Source: JBGPTK01 sp963797765
Lineage (GTDB): Bacteria > Acidobacteriota > Terriglobia > Acidiferrales > UBA7541
Direction: 5' to 3'
Length of the DNA: 64,000 nt
Assembly: GCA_963797765.1 (NCBI GenBank)
Contig: CAWCQU010000007.1
Location: 248,001 to 312,000, forward strand
Position numbers and translations under genes: made by a program
Notes under the pieces: model-generated
The model's database searches: none
Told to the model about the DNA's origin: nothing
What the model saw: only the letters and a program-made list of their open reading frames with translations
Shown: piece after piece, positions 9,146-17,432 of the stretch
How positions within the stretch are numbered: the stretch's first letter is position 1
Layout of the letters: every line of letters begins with the position of its first letter

Positions 9146-9838
9146 CTAAGGTTTGCTCGGGCTCAGCGTCCAGCGGTAAATTCCGTATCCCAGGCCCACT
9201 CCGATCGCCGCCGCGCCAACCAGCACCAGCACCGTGTGCGAACCTTTCACCGGTTTCACTTTTTGGTATTTCGGCCCGCCGCCTTGCGATTGATCCTGGT
9301 CCTGGCTGGAACTCTGCTCGGAAGCATCCAATATTACGTGATACGAAGTGTTCTCCGGAATCGAAAATCTTTCTCCGTTGGATTCCAATTCCAGAACGCC
9401 ATGAAAATTCGAAACCATCAAATCGTTCGGTCCCAGCACCGTCACCTGCGCATGAGTGGAAGCCTGTGAACTCGGCCGGAACACCGCGGAATCCGCATGG
9501 ATTTCCATCGGCTCGCTTCCGCTTGACGTGAAACCTGCCGTCCCGCGATTCAGCGTGGCACTAACTCCATTCTCCCTGCCGGTTACCGTCGCGGCACTCG
9601 AAGCCAGCAAATAAACCTGTCCGGCGCTGACGCGCACGCGCATTGAACCACTCACGCCAGTCGCTAAGCTGTCTCCCGTATATACGGAAGCGCCGCCAAC
9701 GGCTTGCGCCGAGCCCAGTTGTGCGTCCTGCGCCTGCACCACCATTCCCAATGACGGGACAGGTGCTCCAAAAGCGGGCATGGCAATCAGGCTCGCGATC
9801 AGTACAAATGTAAGACACTCACGAACGACGGTTCGCAC
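9146..9838 (-). CDS. FecR-like envelope protein with C-terminal membrane anchor
   Basis: Exported protein of about 230 residues. A signal-type segment (CLTFVLIASLIAMPAFG) precedes a FecR-like beta domain with GDSLATGVSGSMRVRVSAGQ and a second beta stretch. A Gln/Ser-rich linker and a C-terminal hydrophobic segment (VLVLVGAAAIGVGLGYGIY) follow. The frame runs 57 bases further to a TTG at 9895, but that TTG is the first base triplet of a good -35 box. GTG 9838 has GGAG eight bases before it, so I place the start there. The role is unknown; FecR-like folds often sense or scaffold at the envelope. Confidence 0.72.
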   Translation of the reverse strand: MRTVVRECLTFVLIASLIAMPAFGAPVPSLGMVVQAQDAQLGSAQAVGGASVYTGDSLATGVSGSMRVRVSAGQVYLLASSAATVTGRENGVSATLNRGTAGFTSSGSEPMEIHADSAVFRPSSQASTHAQVTVLGPNDLMVSNFHGVLELESNGERFSIPENTSYHVILDASEQSSSQDQDQSQGGGPKYQKVKPVKGSHTVLVLVGAAAIGVGLGYGIYRWTLSPSKP

Positions 9839-9866
9839 AATGGCCTCCGAAAAACGGTCACATTTC

Positions 9867-9895
9867 AATCTAGGGGGGTATCGGCGGACTGTCAA
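9867..9895 (-). promoter_or_regulatory. sigma70-type promoter for the FecR-like gene
   Basis: On the minus strand TTGACA (9895-9890) is separated by 17 bases from TAGATT (9872-9867). The proposed GTG start lies about 30 bases downstream. The perfect -35 box inside the longer open frame argues against that longer start. Confidence 0.55.
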
Positions 9896-10074
9896 TGGAA
9901 CGGTTTGTCCGGTGTTCTAAGAGTTAAGCCGTTCCAAAAAGCCGTGAACGGCGAAAGCGCTAAGTCTTGGGCCGCAGCCAACTTATATGGCTTAGACGGC
10001 AATACGCCTTGCCCCATCCCCACTCCCACCGCCATTTTTTGTTACTCCGCATTCCATCAGTTCGACCGGCAAAC

Positions 10075-11847
10075 CTACTGGCTCATGCCGCTTTGCTTCA
10101 ACGATTCTTCCCGCTTGGCCTTGAACTCCGCATTCGGCTTCCATTCCGGGATCTTCGCATCATTGGCCACGCGGTAGCCTACCAGGAAATATAATTTGCA
10201 GTCCTGAACATCGCCGCTCAAATCCCAATCCGGCTTAATTACGTCCGAAGGCTTATGGTAATCATTCTGCGTGTATTCATTGCGCATCTTCATCCCGTAG
10301 CCTTCCGGCTTGCCCACGTAATCGATTCCCTCGTTGGGATCGAACGCCGGCACTCCCTCTTTCGCAAAGCTAAAGTGATCCGACCGATAGAAATACCCCT
10401 TCTCCGGCTCGGGATCGCCCTTCACCACGCGCCCCTGCTCCTTGGCCACGGCTTCCACCACTTCATCCAGAGTCGATTTCCCCCGGCCGATGCTGACGAT
10501 ATCTCTGGTCACACCCAACGTATTCATGGCGTCCATATTGATATCGGCCACGGTGCGCGCAATCGGGTAGAGCGGATGCTCGGCATAATATTGCGATCCC
10601 AGCAAGCCCTGTTCCTCCCCGGTCACAGCCAAGAACAGCACAGTGCGCTTCGGCGGCACTTTCAATTGCTCAAAGGCTCGCGCAATTTCCAGCAGCGCGG
10701 CCACTCCCGAAGCATTGTCCTTCGCTCCGTGATAAATCTTGTCGCCGTTCACTTCCTTGCCGATTCCGAAATGATCCCAATGCGCCGAATAAATCACATA
10801 TTGATCTTTCAATTTCGAATCGCTGCCCTCGCGCTTGGCAATCACGTTGTGCGAATCCAAAGTGCGCAACATATTGTGAATCTCCATTTGCGCCTTCAAC
10901 CCCAGCGGCACCGGCTGAAAATCCTTGCTCACCGCGGCTGCTTTCAATTTCGCGAAATCCTGTCCCGCGGCCTTGAACAATTGAGCCGCCATTTCATGAG
11001 TGATCCATCCCTCCACCGCCAGCCGCCCCGCGTTTTTATCCGGCGATTGCAGCGTAAACTGCGTCCCGCTCCAGCTTCCGGCAACCACTTCCCACGGATA
11101 CCCCGCCCGCTCCGTCTCATGGACGATGAAGCATCCCGCCGCGCCCATCTCCGCGGCCTTCTCGTATTTGTACGTCCAGCGGCCGTAATAGGTCATGGCC
11201 TTGCCGCCAAACATGCTTTCATCCGCCACCGGAGGATCATTCACCAGCACAATCAGCACTTTCCCTTTCACATCCACATTCTTGAAATCGTTCCACTGGT
11301 ATTCCGGCGCCTGCAATCCGTATCCCACAAAAACCAATTCGCCATCCAGCTTCACCGATTCCACCGACCGCTTCGTCCAGGCAATAAAATCCTTTTGATA
11401 CGCCGCCTCAATCGGCTTTCCCTTCCCCGAAAACGTCAACTTCATATCCGGATCAGCCGTAATCCCCACAAATGGTACGTTCTGCAAATAACTCCCATCC
11501 GGATTCCCCGGCTTCGCTCCCATGTCCTTGAATTGCTTCTGAATATAATCAATCGTAAGCTGCTCGCCCTTCGACCCCGGCCCCCGCCCCTCGAATTCAT
11601 CCGACGACAGCGTCTTGATCGCCGCCAGCATCCGCTCCCCCGAAATCGAATCCACTCCCGCAGTTGGCGCGCTCGGCGTGCAGGTACACCCCGCCACCGC
11701 CATCCCCAGCGCAAACAGGACGAGCACTTGCGCTGCGCCGCTCCCCGCCAAGCCTCTACTCCGGCCGGGTGAGGCGCACGAACCAGCAGCGAATTTCCTA
11801 ATCGAAAAAACAGCCCGCAAACACACGATATAGAGGCGATTAGACAA
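10075..11847 (-). CDS. M28 family peptidase, probable lipoprotein, with PA-like insert
   Basis: Di-zinc aminopeptidase of the M28 family. The N-terminal leader ends in a lipobox-like MAVAGC, so outer-membrane or periplasmic lipoprotein anchoring is likely. Residues of about 100-340 include a PA-like insert (GKVLIVLVNDPP, GAAGCFIV). The catalytic domain shows His and Asp in YSAHWDHFG, Asp in KDNASGVAA, the Glu pair in VTGEEQGLLGS, Asp in INMDAM and the last His in NDYHKPSD. The length of 590 is normal for this architecture. The start is TTG 11847 with AGGAG six bases before it. It is a single-gene unit. Confidence 0.9.
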   Translation of the reverse strand: MSNRLYIVCLRAVFSIRKFAAGSCASPGRSRGLAGSGAAQVLVLFALGMAVAGCTCTPSAPTAGVDSISGERMLAAIKTLSSDEFEGRGPGSKGEQLTIDYIQKQFKDMGAKPGNPDGSYLQNVPFVGITADPDMKLTFSGKGKPIEAAYQKDFIAWTKRSVESVKLDGELVFVGYGLQAPEYQWNDFKNVDVKGKVLIVLVNDPPVADESMFGGKAMTYYGRWTYKYEKAAEMGAAGCFIVHETERAGYPWEVVAGSWSGTQFTLQSPDKNAGRLAVEGWITHEMAAQLFKAAGQDFAKLKAAAVSKDFQPVPLGLKAQMEIHNMLRTLDSHNVIAKREGSDSKLKDQYVIYSAHWDHFGIGKEVNGDKIYHGAKDNASGVAALLEIARAFEQLKVPPKRTVLFLAVTGEEQGLLGSQYYAEHPLYPIARTVADINMDAMNTLGVTRDIVSIGRGKSTLDEVVEAVAKEQGRVVKGDPEPEKGYFYRSDHFSFAKEGVPAFDPNEGIDYVGKPEGYGMKMRNEYTQNDYHKPSDVIKPDWDLSGDVQDCKLYFLVGYRVANDAKIPEWKPNAEFKAKREESLKQSGMSQ

Positions 11848-12195
11848 TCACATCTCCTTGTATTTTCATGGAGTTACGCAAAACTGACTGCGTTCTGCTC
11901 TGGCGATTAGCTAATAGTTATACTCTCCCCATATTCGAGAGCCCCGCCAACCGATCCTCGCTTGACGAAGGCGGACACAAAAGTGCTCCTCCGCCGCAAC
12001 ACAAATGCATCTTGTGGCCCCCTGAAATTCTCCGCTCTTCGTTCAAATATTTCATCCCATTCAGGCTAACGTAAACTCCCCGCAATTGGAAGGGCTCTGC
12101 CTGTAGACATTGGCCGCCGCGCAGATCGATGCTTACGAAACGCGCATACGTAGAGTCCAACCCGAACGAGAGCGCGACTCGAGCCACGGTTCTTA

Positions 12196-12282
12196 GTAGC
12201 ACAGCCACTCTTGGCTGTGTGCTTTTATGTCTTTATTGAATGGAAATTCGCACAGGCAGGGGTGCCTATGCTACCAAGAGTG
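12196..12282. repeat. R3 double-hairpin repeat, copy 1
   Basis: Two 8-bp stem hairpins with 4-base loops: CACAGCCA-CTCT-TGGCTGTG (12199-12218), and CACAGGCA-GGGG-TGCCTATG about 30 bases on. The unit is bounded by GTAGC and GCTACC. The second copy is at 48380-48456. Confidence 0.75.
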
Positions 12283-12340
12283 TAGGGGCCGGCCTCGGGC
12301 GGCCGTGCGCAGTTCGCACCCCGATGAATTTGATCGGGGC
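12281..12340. repeat. R1-related repeat with CCCCGAT/ATCGGGG palindrome
   Basis: Begins GTAGGGGCCGGCCTC and continues to CCCCGATGAATTTGATCGGG followed by GCGCCC. The same blocks appear in reverse orientation at 38622-38674 and in part at 770-800. Confidence 0.6.
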
Positions 12341-12375
12341 GCCCAGTTTTTCGAACGGTCTAGTGGACGATACCA

Positions 12376-13026
12376 ATGCGAGCAATCATCCTGGCAGTTT
12401 TGCTGGCTGGAACAAACCTGGCCGCACAGGCGCAAGCACAGGCGCAGCCGCAGCCCCAAACCGAACCGCTCAAACCAAAATACGATTTCACCCTGCCGCA
12501 GGAAGCAAAGATCAAGCTAGCCGAAAGCGCCGCCCCTCCGGAAATTTCCGGCCAGGCCACCGTCTACATCCTCGAAAAGACCGGCTACCTAAAAGTCCGC
12601 GACGGCTCCAACGGCTTCACCTGTTTCGTCGACCGCCAAGCCCCGGTAAACCTCGAACCCACCTGCTTTGACGCCGAAGGCAGCGCCACCACCTTCCTAA
12701 CCCGCCTCTTCGTTGAAGACCAGCGCGCCAAAGGCAAATCCGAAGACGAAATCACCGCCGCCCTAACCGAAGGCTACAAATCCGGAAAATTCCGAGCCCC
12801 CCAAAAGCCCGGCATCGTCTACATGATGTCCGACCAAGGCTTCCTGCTAATCCCCAGCGTAAACAAAATAGTCCCAATCCCCCCGCACCTAATGTTCTAC
12901 GCCCCCTACGCCACCGAAAAAGACATAGGCACGCCCCCAGCAGCAGCCAACATGCCCCGCATAATCCGCCCAGGCCAGCCCGATGCCTACATCATCGTGA
13001 TACCCGGTTCGCACGCCGGGCGCTAA
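12376..13026 (+). CDS. secreted hypothetical protein
   Basis: Product of 216 residues with a signal peptide (RAIILAVLLAGTNLAAQA) and an Ala/Gln-rich repeat (QAQAQAQPQPQ) just after the cleavage site. The mature part has LAESAAPPEISGQATVYILE and GYLKVRDGSNGFTCFVDRQ, typical of a small periplasmic protein family common in Acidobacteriota that I cannot name. A conserved-looking C-terminal half includes MMSDQGFL and PHLMFYAPY. It stands alone, with an R1 unit just downstream. Confidence 0.75.
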   Translation: MRAIILAVLLAGTNLAAQAQAQAQPQPQTEPLKPKYDFTLPQEAKIKLAESAAPPEISGQATVYILEKTGYLKVRDGSNGFTCFVDRQAPVNLEPTCFDAEGSATTFLTRLFVEDQRAKGKSEDEITAALTEGYKSGKFRAPQKPGIVYMMSDQGFLLIPSVNKIVPIPPHLMFYAPYATEKDIGTPPAAANMPRIIRPGQPDAYIIVIPGSHAGR

Positions 13027-13046
13027 TAGTCTGGCAATCAGAAGTT

Positions 13047-13070
13047 GTAGGGGCGCTGCTTGATGCGCCC
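13047..13070 (+). repeat. dispersed repeat R1
   Basis: One-base variant (TGATGCGCCC in place of TGCTGCGCCC) of the R1 unit, 20 bases after the stop of the preceding gene. Confidence 0.75.
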
Positions 13071-13366
13071 AAAGCATCGTAGCTGTTAGGCATCCGACGC
13101 GTCACGTTCGACCAAAAACCTGCCGACTGCGGATATCTGGAGTTGGAGACTACGAATTACTTCTCGACGGAACGCCAATTTTCGATCAGGGGGCGCAAAG
13201 GAGAGAGAGCCATCGAAATTGTCGGCGCCAGCTACAACATTCCGGCGCTCGGCGCGCCCACGTCGTCAGAACCGCCGCAACCTCAGCCACCACGCCATCT
13301 GAAGACCTCAAGAATTCGAACCTCGTTACTCATATAGAAAATTCCGCATTTTTCTTTTCTAGTATA

Positions 13367-13395
13367 TTGACTTTGTCTTAGATTGTTTGTATTTA
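13367..13395 (+). promoter_or_regulatory. candidate sigma70 promoter of the 13431 gene
   Basis: TTGACT (13367-13372), a 17-base spacer and TATTTA (13390-13395) in an AT-rich island 36 bases before the start codon. Confidence 0.4.
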
Positions 13396-13430
13396 TGATA
13401 ATCAGATAATTAAGTTCCTGGGGACATCAT

Positions 13431-15425
13431 ATGCAGAAAGCTCTTTCGAATTGTGCGCGACTTGTATTTTGTCTAATCGTCTTGTCAGGAGAGCTGTACA
13501 CCGCTCACGCTCAAAATCTTTGCAGCACTCCGAAGCCTAACCTTCCCTGTCTCGATCAACCTACAGTTGGGGATACCAGAGTGACAGGGCAAGCAGACGG
13601 ATCGACAGCTTTCATTACGATCGACATGACGACCCTCAATGCCATAAAAATCAAGAATGGGAGGTTTAAGTCAGAGCAGGTAAAGCCTCTCGGTCCAATG
13701 GATTCAGTCAACGTAAGGAGCTCAGATGGAAAGGAATCGGGGTTCATTGATGCGACGGGAGGAGTTTGTACAAAGACCACCATTGGACCTTGTCTAAATC
13801 AACCAGTCGAAGGCCAAAAAACCGTAAGCGGGTTAGGAAAGCTTCCTCTTCAAGTTGTAGTCGTCACCAAAGGAGATTCTAGCCCGATACCGGCTGTCAT
13901 GGGTGTAAGTAGCGGAGGTTTTACAGCCCCCTTGGACGCTAGTCTGAGTGAGTACGATCAGATCAAAATATTGAACGCTGACGGGAAGTTAGTTATCGGT
14001 CCTGTTCTCGTGGTCGCAAATGGTGGGGCGCCAGATCCGACCGCATGTTCTGTTGATTCACCACACCCGTGCATCGAACCGGTTCAAACAGGTCAAAGTT
14101 CGATTTCTGGTTTCGCAGCCAAAGGCTCCACGGTTGAGATCGACGTCGGCAACACGAACAAAGGAAATCCGGCAATCAGTACATCCGACGGTTCCTTTAA
14201 ATTTGATTTGTCGTCCTTAACATCCGGCGAGAAGATCACTGTGAAGCAAACTCCCGCAGATGCTGGCACGAGCGGGGCCAGTACAGTGAGCGTTACGGCG
14301 GCTCCGGCAACCGCGGTTGGAACCAGTTCTTCGCTCTATACCCTGGGATTGGTCGGAATCAACGCGACTAGCACCAGTATGTCCGGGCCAAAGCAGCAAT
14401 TTTTCGCGTCCTTTGACCTCATGGTACCTGTTCCTTATTTGGGTCGTCCACTCTGCCCAAAGTATGATCAAAAATATCCGCTCGCGCAGAAGTGCTGGAC
14501 ATGGTTCAATCCCTTAATTTCGAGTGCACCAGCAGCCGCGAGTTCAGCTCTCAGCTCCTTTTCCTCAACTTCTTCATTGTCGACTGGACTGAGCACCCAG
14601 ACAATTGCACAGATTTCGCAGACGTTTGAATTTCAGGGAGGATTTGAATACTCCCTTAACCAGCCGTATTGGGGCCAACAGTTCGGTTGGGGAAATAATT
14701 GGGGGAGAAGCACGGTCTCAATTATTCTTGGCGGCGGAATCTCGACTCCACTCAATTCCATAAACAACGCGTCCGAATTTATCCTGAATAATAATCTCGG
14801 AGCCCAATTCAGCCAAAACCCCAATCTGGCAGTACTTTATCCCGAGCTTGCGCAAGCTCTCTGCAACAGCTTTGGCTACACTTCTACACCTGCATGCACG
14901 CCGTCAGCAGTGAGCTACAAAAATGTAGCATTTGTGTTGCCGAATCGATCCCGCTTTTACCGGGACTATTTCGCCGGCCTTAGACTTCGCACTTTTTATT
15001 TCACTGGCCCCTGTAAGAAAAAGAAATCCGAGGCGGCTACCGTGGGCGATTGCAAGGTCGTTAACACATATCCTGGAACCTTCGATGTCAGATTTGGACA
15101 AGATGAGACCGTCACCGCCGGGTATCTGAGAGGCCTCGTGATGACCATTTCTAGCTCCTATCCTTTACCAGGAACCGGCGGGACCGTGCGTATTTTCGGT
15201 GCGACTTATATCAGGCTTCACAACAACCAAAACACCCTCGCTCTCGCGATGCTCCCCACAAGTCCAACGGTTCCGATCACTGACCCATCAGTTGTTATCC
15301 AGCCGATTTCACCGAGCGACCAAGACTATTACCGCTTAGGAATCGGTGTCGACTTGATTCCGATATTTGCCAAGTGGATCGCCTCTTCGAAGTCGAGCTC
15401 CAGCACTGCTTCGGGGACGCAATGA
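13431..15425 (+). CDS. secreted multi-repeat hypothetical protein, possible outer-membrane barrel
   Basis: Product of 664 residues with a signal peptide (CARLVFCLIVLSGELYTAHA). Residues of about 25-290 carry three repeats, each opening with a cysteine-containing PCLDQP/PCLNQP/PCIEPV motif, then G-x-x-x-V/I-S/T-G and a beta sandwich, like bacterial Ig-like or carboxypeptidase-regulatory modules. A Ser/Ala-rich linker follows. The last 300 residues are aromatic and glycine rich (QPYWGQQFGWGNNWG, FYRDYFAGLRLRTFYF, DYYRLGIGVDLIPIF) and resemble an outer-membrane beta-barrel. GC is clearly lower than in neighbouring genes, which suggests transfer. The family is not recognised. Confidence 0.75.
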   Translation: MQKALSNCARLVFCLIVLSGELYTAHAQNLCSTPKPNLPCLDQPTVGDTRVTGQADGSTAFITIDMTTLNAIKIKNGRFKSEQVKPLGPMDSVNVRSSDGKESGFIDATGGVCTKTTIGPCLNQPVEGQKTVSGLGKLPLQVVVVTKGDSSPIPAVMGVSSGGFTAPLDASLSEYDQIKILNADGKLVIGPVLVVANGGAPDPTACSVDSPHPCIEPVQTGQSSISGFAAKGSTVEIDVGNTNKGNPAISTSDGSFKFDLSSLTSGEKITVKQTPADAGTSGASTVSVTAAPATAVGTSSSLYTLGLVGINATSTSMSGPKQQFFASFDLMVPVPYLGRPLCPKYDQKYPLAQKCWTWFNPLISSAPAAASSALSSFSSTSSLSTGLSTQTIAQISQTFEFQGGFEYSLNQPYWGQQFGWGNNWGRSTVSIILGGGISTPLNSINNASEFILNNNLGAQFSQNPNLAVLYPELAQALCNSFGYTSTPACTPSAVSYKNVAFVLPNRSRFYRDYFAGLRLRTFYFTGPCKKKKSEAATVGDCKVVNTYPGTFDVRFGQDETVTAGYLRGLVMTISSSYPLPGTGGTVRIFGATYIRLHNNQNTLALAMLPTSPTVPITDPSVVIQPISPSDQDYYRLGIGVDLIPIFAKWIASSKSSSSTASGTQ

Positions 15426-15469
15426 TTTGATTTCCGGCGCGCCGGGCTGCTGCCGAACCCAAGCTTTTC

Positions 15470-16165
15470 TCAACGAATTGAGTCGGCGTCGCCGGCCCTG
15501 AGCAAAATACCTCCGTATTTCTTAACCTCCGAAAGTCTCTTAATGCTTCTAACATCTTCATCCTTCGGGAACAAAAATGCAGTGTGGCTAGTTAGTTGTC
15601 CCAATTGTGGAACACCCTTCATTTTTGTCCCTTGATATGGAACCTGGATTGAAATGGAGCCGCCCGTAATGGTGAAAGCATTACTCACAGCCAGTCGGTC
15701 ATCCTCAAATTTGTCGGTCGTGGGATCTTCGACAAGGCAGGCGATTGCAACTTTGTAATTGTCAGAGAATCCAACTAGGCGCTTGGTATCCACAATGGCG
15801 CTACAACCTTCAGTGTCCGCTCCCCAGCCAACGATCACCGTAGGAACACCACCAGAAGCCCAGGTTGCTAACAACACCCCGAACATGAAAGTAAGAATCC
15901 CAACATACGCAACCATTTCCCAATGGATTGAACTTTTGTTTGTTGGACTTTTCCAATACCGGTAGATTGCGTATAGCAAAAGCAGTATCCAGCCCCACTT
16001 GAGAAGAGACTCGAAAATCAGCGCGAGTCTCTCTTCGCGCATAGACAAGACAAAATCGAAATTACCGAAAAAGGAAACGATCTTCCATATCGCCGTTCCA
16101 ACGCCTAAGATGGCTGCGGGCGTTTTTGGGTTTTCCAAACCGTCCGGCTTAGTTTCGACCGCCAT
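15470..16165 (-). CDS. membrane-anchored hypothetical protein
   Basis: Product of 231 residues with two clear hydrophobic helices (LLKWGWILLLLYAIY, AYVGILTFMFGVLLATWASG) and a C-terminal soluble domain of about 120 residues (VIVGWGADTEG, VPYQGTKMKGVPQLG). The N-terminus may add a third weak helix. Like the preceding gene it has lower GC than the surroundings and converges with it with about 45 bases between. The function is unknown. Confidence 0.65.
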   Translation of the reverse strand: MAVETKPDGLENPKTPAAILGVGTAIWKIVSFFGNFDFVLSMREERLALIFESLLKWGWILLLLYAIYRYWKSPTNKSSIHWEMVAYVGILTFMFGVLLATWASGGVPTVIVGWGADTEGCSAIVDTKRLVGFSDNYKVAIACLVEDPTTDKFEDDRLAVSNAFTITGGSISIQVPYQGTKMKGVPQLGQLTSHTAFLFPKDEDVRSIKRLSEVKKYGGILLRAGDADSIR

Positions 16166-16413
16166 ATACCTCTCTTTGCACTTCTACATAGTGATAGCAG
16201 GTGCCGTGGGTATGGTATATATGTAAGATTCTCTTGGCGCAAGTCCAGATCACGTTCCTCAGAACAAGTCGCTAGGGGAGATCGAAGGTGGCGCATCCTG
16301 CAGCTTTCAGTGTGCGGGTTTTCTCCGATGTGTAATTCTTCCGAGCGGTGCCACTGGCGCGACGACCATTTGGATAGAAGGCACGAGCTGTCAAGAATCG
16401 AAAAGGTCAAAAT

Positions 16414-16451
16414 CCGCACCCTTTCAAAACCGGAAAGGATGCGGCACCCGG
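16414..16451 (+). repeat. R5-type repeat (CACCCTTTC...GAAAGGATG...GGCACCCGG)
   Basis: Hairpin with CCTTTC and GAAAGG arms followed by GCGGCACCCGG. Related copies are at 17376-17420 and, inverted, at 57804-57840. Confidence 0.65.
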
Positions 16452-16456
16452 TGTGT

Positions 16457-16543
16457 CCCGGGAACGCCATTCTCCTGAATGGCGGTTTGTTGGATGGCCA
16501 TTTCATGTTTGGATGGCGCCAATCGGGAGATTGGCGTTCCCGG
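16457..16543. repeat. R2 double-hairpin repeat, copy 1
   Basis: Outer GGGAACG and CGTTCCC flank two 8-bp hairpins with 4-base loops, CGCCATTC-TCCT-GAATGGCG and CGCCAATC-GGGA-GATTGGCG, about 32 bases apart. The second copy is at 20468-20556. Confidence 0.8.
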
Positions 16544-16598
16544 AGGGCGCCCCTAGACAAATAAAGATGTAATGGTATCTTTTGTGTTACCATAAGCT

Positions 16599-16928
16599 AT
16601 GGTCGAAGTACGTGAATATCTTGACGGGCATGGCCACAGTCCATTCGCCGATTGGTTTAGTCGTCTGAATCGGGAAGCGGCGGCGAAGGTGACGGCGGCC
16701 TTGCTGCGGATGCAACAGGGCAACTTTTCGAACTCCAAGGGAGTTGGGGCGGGTGTTTATGAGTACAGAATTGATTTTGGTCCGGGCTACCGGATTTATT
16801 TTGGCAAAGATGGAGAGAGGCTTGTAATCCTCGTGGGCGGGGGAACGAAGAAACGCCAAGGGCAAGACATCAATACTGCATTGGCGCGGTGGCAAGACTA
16901 CAAACGACGAAAAGAGACGGGACGGTGA
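16599..16928 (+). CDS. RelE/HigB-family toxin (addiction module killer protein)
   Basis: Product of 109 residues of the RelE/ParE-like mRNA interferase group (phage-derived Gp49-like/HigB). Family features are ADWFSRLNREAAAKVTAALLRM, then GVYEYRIDFGPGYRIYF and the C-terminal LVGGGTKKRQGQDI, where the basic residues form the active surface. The protein would cleave ribosome-bound mRNA when free of its antitoxin. The gene precedes its antitoxin by a few bases, the order usual for this subgroup. Confidence 0.88.
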   Translation: MVEVREYLDGHGHSPFADWFSRLNREAAAKVTAALLRMQQGNFSNSKGVGAGVYEYRIDFGPGYRIYFGKDGERLVILVGGGTKKRQGQDINTALARWQDYKRRKETGR

Positions 16929-16933
16929 CTCCG

Positions 16934-17287
16934 ATGGCTTTGACACGGGATTTCAAGGAAACAATTCGGGCGCGCGTGAAGCGGGATGCTGGATTCCGCA
17001 AAGCTCTGCTTCGAGAAGGAATGGAAAGCTTTCTTTCCGGGGACGTGGAAACCGGCAAGATCATCCTGCGGGATTTCATCAATGCCACAGTTGGATTTGG
17101 CAAGTTGAGCGAGGCGACTAATCGTCCGGCGAAGAGTCTGATGCGGATGCTGGGGCCGCGTGGAAATCCTCAGGCGCGCAATTTATTTGAGATTGTTGCC
17201 TATCTGCAGCGCGCGGAAGGCGTGCGCTTTGAAATACGATCCGCGCGCGCGGCGTTGCGGTCCAAGAAGCGCGGAGGGCGCGGCTGA
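16934..17287 (+). CDS. HigA-like antitoxin of the toxin-antitoxin pair
   Basis: About 117 residues. The helix-turn-helix part reads FGKLSEATNRPAKSLMRML GPRGNPQARNLFEI in two adjacent segments, typical of the putative addiction-module antidote family, and the C-terminus is basic. I set the start at ATG 16934 (MALTRDFKETIRAR), six bases after the toxin stop, rather than at 16889 inside the toxin gene. The product should bind and neutralise the upstream toxin and repress the operon. Confidence 0.86.
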   Translation: MALTRDFKETIRARVKRDAGFRKALLREGMESFLSGDVETGKIILRDFINATVGFGKLSEATNRPAKSLMRMLGPRGNPQARNLFEIVAYLQRAEGVRFEIRSARAALRSKKRGGRG

Positions 17288-17314
17288 AGCGGTCGTATTG
17301 CTGGATAAACCGAA

Positions 17315-17357
17315 GAGAGATTCCTCGCCTGCCCGGGGCGGGCTCAGAATGACAACG
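17315..17357 (+). repeat. R4-type repeat (TTCCTCGC...GAATGAC)
   Basis: GAGATTCCTCGCC, a small palindrome (GCCCGGGGCGGGC) and CTCAGAATGACAA. It matches other copies with the pattern TCCCTCGC...CTCGGGATGACGG at 38502, 42303, 46698, 51739 and 51890. Confidence 0.6.
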
Positions 17358-17375
17358 ATTGCGGCGAAGTCAAGA

Positions 17376-17420
17376 ACCCCACCCTTTCGCAACGTCGCGA
17401 AAGGATGGGGCACCCGGTGC
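17376..17420. repeat. R5 repeat (CACCCTTTCGCAACG...)
   Basis: CACCCTTTCGCAACGTCGCG continues into AAAGGATGGGGCACCCGG. The CCTTTCGC/GCGAAAGG hairpin is repeated in inverted orientation at 57804-57840. Confidence 0.75.
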
Positions 17421-17432
17421 AAAACCTAACGA

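Larger units (their letters stand above)
11848..12375. other. non-coding stretch with R3 and R1-related repeats
   Basis: No credible gene. Short open frames on both strands lack ribosome sites or recognisable motifs. Positions 12196-12282 hold a complete R3 double-hairpin element, directly followed by an R1-related GTAGGGGCCGGC block and a CCCCGATGAATTTGATCGGG palindrome. Confidence 0.6.
13027..13430. other. intergenic stretch with R1 repeat and an AT-rich promoter region
   Basis: Contains an R1 unit at 13047-13070 and no credible gene. Composition changes sharply from about 13330 to a low-GC segment that leads into the next gene. Confidence 0.5.
16166..16598. other. repeat-filled gap before the toxin-antitoxin pair
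   Basis: No credible gene. It holds an R5 fragment (16414-16451) directly joined to a complete R2 double-hairpin element (16457-16543). Confidence 0.6.

Noticed and set aside
11918..12208. Minus-strand 96-residue ORF
   Set aside because: No motif or ribosome site; its 5' end enters the R3 repeat.
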